A DNA stretch of 64,000 bases from the NCBI GenBank assembly GCA_028284045.1, contig JANQSN010000043.1, forward strand, positions 1 through 64,000, in the 5' to 3' direction. Below are positions 63,339-64,000 of this stretch, piece after piece (the stretch's first letter is position 1; every line of letters begins with the position of its first letter). The stretch comes from Alphaproteobacteria bacterium (GTDB lineage Bacteria > Pseudomonadota > Alphaproteobacteria > DSM-16000 > Inquilinaceae). Below the pieces are notes generated by a model. It did not search any database and was not told the origin of the DNA. It saw only the letters and a list, made by a program, of their open reading frames with translations. The translations under genes were made by a program, and so were the position numbers.

Positions 63339-64000
63339 TTATGCAATCCAGACCTGCGCATTCAGCGTGAGGGCGAGATCGCGGGCGGCGTCGCCGCGAT
63401 TCACCGCGATCTCCACCAGGTCCAGGCTGTTGCGATACCAGAACGGCGTGCCGGCGGGGACCGCGCCGAAGGTGCGAGCCGGCCCGATGGTGGCGGTATC
63501 GCCGCCGGTGCCGATCCGTGCCTCCGGCGCCAGCGCGTCGGCCGGGATCCCGGTCATCGCATTGCCGAATCCGTCGATGTAGACGACCCGGTCGCGCGGC
63601 GCGGGATCGGCCGCGGTCAGCCCGGCGGGCGCCGTCGCGCGCGGCGTGCCGGCGGCGAGATGGGCCGCCACCGGCGCGAACAGGTCGCGTCCGTGGAAGC
63701 TGGCCGACAGCGCCGCCGGCCGCCAGGTGATGCGCTCGACGCCCACGGCGCCGGCCTGGGCCGCCGCCACGGCGAACAGCCCGTTGTCCGGCCCGACCAG
63801 CCGCCGCCCATCGACCTCGACGATGACGGCCGGCCGCGCCGTGCCGACGCCCGGATCGACCACGGCGACGATGATCGCTCCGGCCGGCGCGCGCGCCACC
63901 AGGGCCGCCAGCAGATGGGCGGCAAGGTCGGGCCGGAAGGCCGGCGCATCGTGCATCAGATCGATCACCGGGACGCCCGGCGCGATCTCGGCAATCGCCG
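63339..64000 (-). CDS. SAM hydroxide adenosyltransferase (DUF62 family), 5' part missing
   Basis: The C-terminal 219 or so residues of a protein whose start lies beyond the right edge. PVIDLMHDAPAF, VVDPGVGTARPAVIVEVD, GPDNGLFAVAA and SFHGRDLFAPVAAHLA are the landmarks of the SAM hydrolase/fluorinase-chlorinase superfamily. The VVDPGVG, GPDNG and FHGRD motifs fit the hydroxide adenosyltransferase branch, which hydrolyses SAM to adenosine and methionine. The 20-residue loop of halogenases is not seen. The physiological role of this family is uncertain. Confidence 0.9.
   Translation of the reverse strand, partial: AIAEIAPGVPVIDLMHDAPAFRPDLAAHLLAALVARAPAGAIIVAVVDPGVGTARPAVIVEVDGRRLVGPDNGLFAVAAAQAGAVGVERITWRPAALSASFHGRDLFAPVAAHLAAGTPRATAPAGLTAADPAPRDRVVYIDGFGNAMTGIPADALAPEARIGTGGDTATIGPARTFGAVPAGTPFWYRNSLDLVEIAVNRGDAARDLALTLNAQVWIA

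Overview
The window is about 68-70% G+C by eye and reads as a chromosomal segment of an alphaproteobacterium, most likely Rhodospirillales-like. The basis is the CcrM-type GANTC DNA methyltransferase, the aerobic (CobN) cobalamin genes, UbiA, CtrA-type operators, HutX and a thrS-infC pair. The assignment to an order is inference; no 16S gene is present.

Layout. 0.1-4 kb: a 2-hydroxyacid dehydrogenase diverges from an SDR, an FAH-family hydrolase and a second 2-hydroxyacid dehydrogenase; this looks like sugar-acid or keto-acid catabolism. 4-4.6 kb: a dispersed palindromic repeat, the decayed tail of a DMT transporter and a promoter region. 4.6-9.2 kb: a CUT1 sugar ABC transporter (ATPase, Tat-exported binding protein, two permeases). 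9.3-12.3 kb: a lone LRR-Roc-COR-TIR protein, the most unusual gene here and a candidate immune-type NADase sensor. 12.4-21.3 kb: ubiA, an RTX-repeat protein, a VOC protein, a ceramidase-family membrane protein, a methyltransferase, a secreted phytase-like esterase behind a consensus CtrA box, a GGCT-like protein, MepA and ribosomal protein L28. 21.4-23.4 kb: a queuosine-precursor transporter translationally coupled to tgt. 23.4-31.3 kb: four chemoreceptors in two duplicated pairs, two soluble with CZB domains and two membrane-bound with HBM domains, one of the former decaying. 31.4-41.4 kb: an MFS exporter, a DUF2889 protein, a periplasmic ferric-iron binding protein with Fur-like operators, threonine aldolase, two CPA2/Kef-type antiporters, HutX and a methyltransferase. 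41.6-42.1 kb: tRNA-Gly(GCC) and L31.

42.3-54.9 kb: the cobalamin block. cbiB lies on the plus strand and meets a tightly overlapping minus-strand series read MFS, rnhB, ccrM, cobC/cobD, cobP/cobU, cobW, cobN, cobO, cobQ, covering cobalt insertion, adenosylation, amidation and nucleotide-loop assembly. Nearly every junction is an overlapping stop/start. 54.9-55.6 kb: an IS-transposase remnant and palindromic repeats. 55.6-58.6 kb: a cytochrome P450 in an operon with a RoxA/peroxidase-like di-haem cytochrome c. 58.7-62.6 kb: cupin and GNAT genes, then thrS and infC. infC appears to start at an AUA codon and ends at a very strong hairpin. 62.7-64 kb: a PAS_5 protein and a partial SAM hydroxide adenosyltransferase that runs off the window.

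No CRISPR array, complete insertion sequence, prophage or plasmid function was seen. No rRNA was seen, and only one tRNA.
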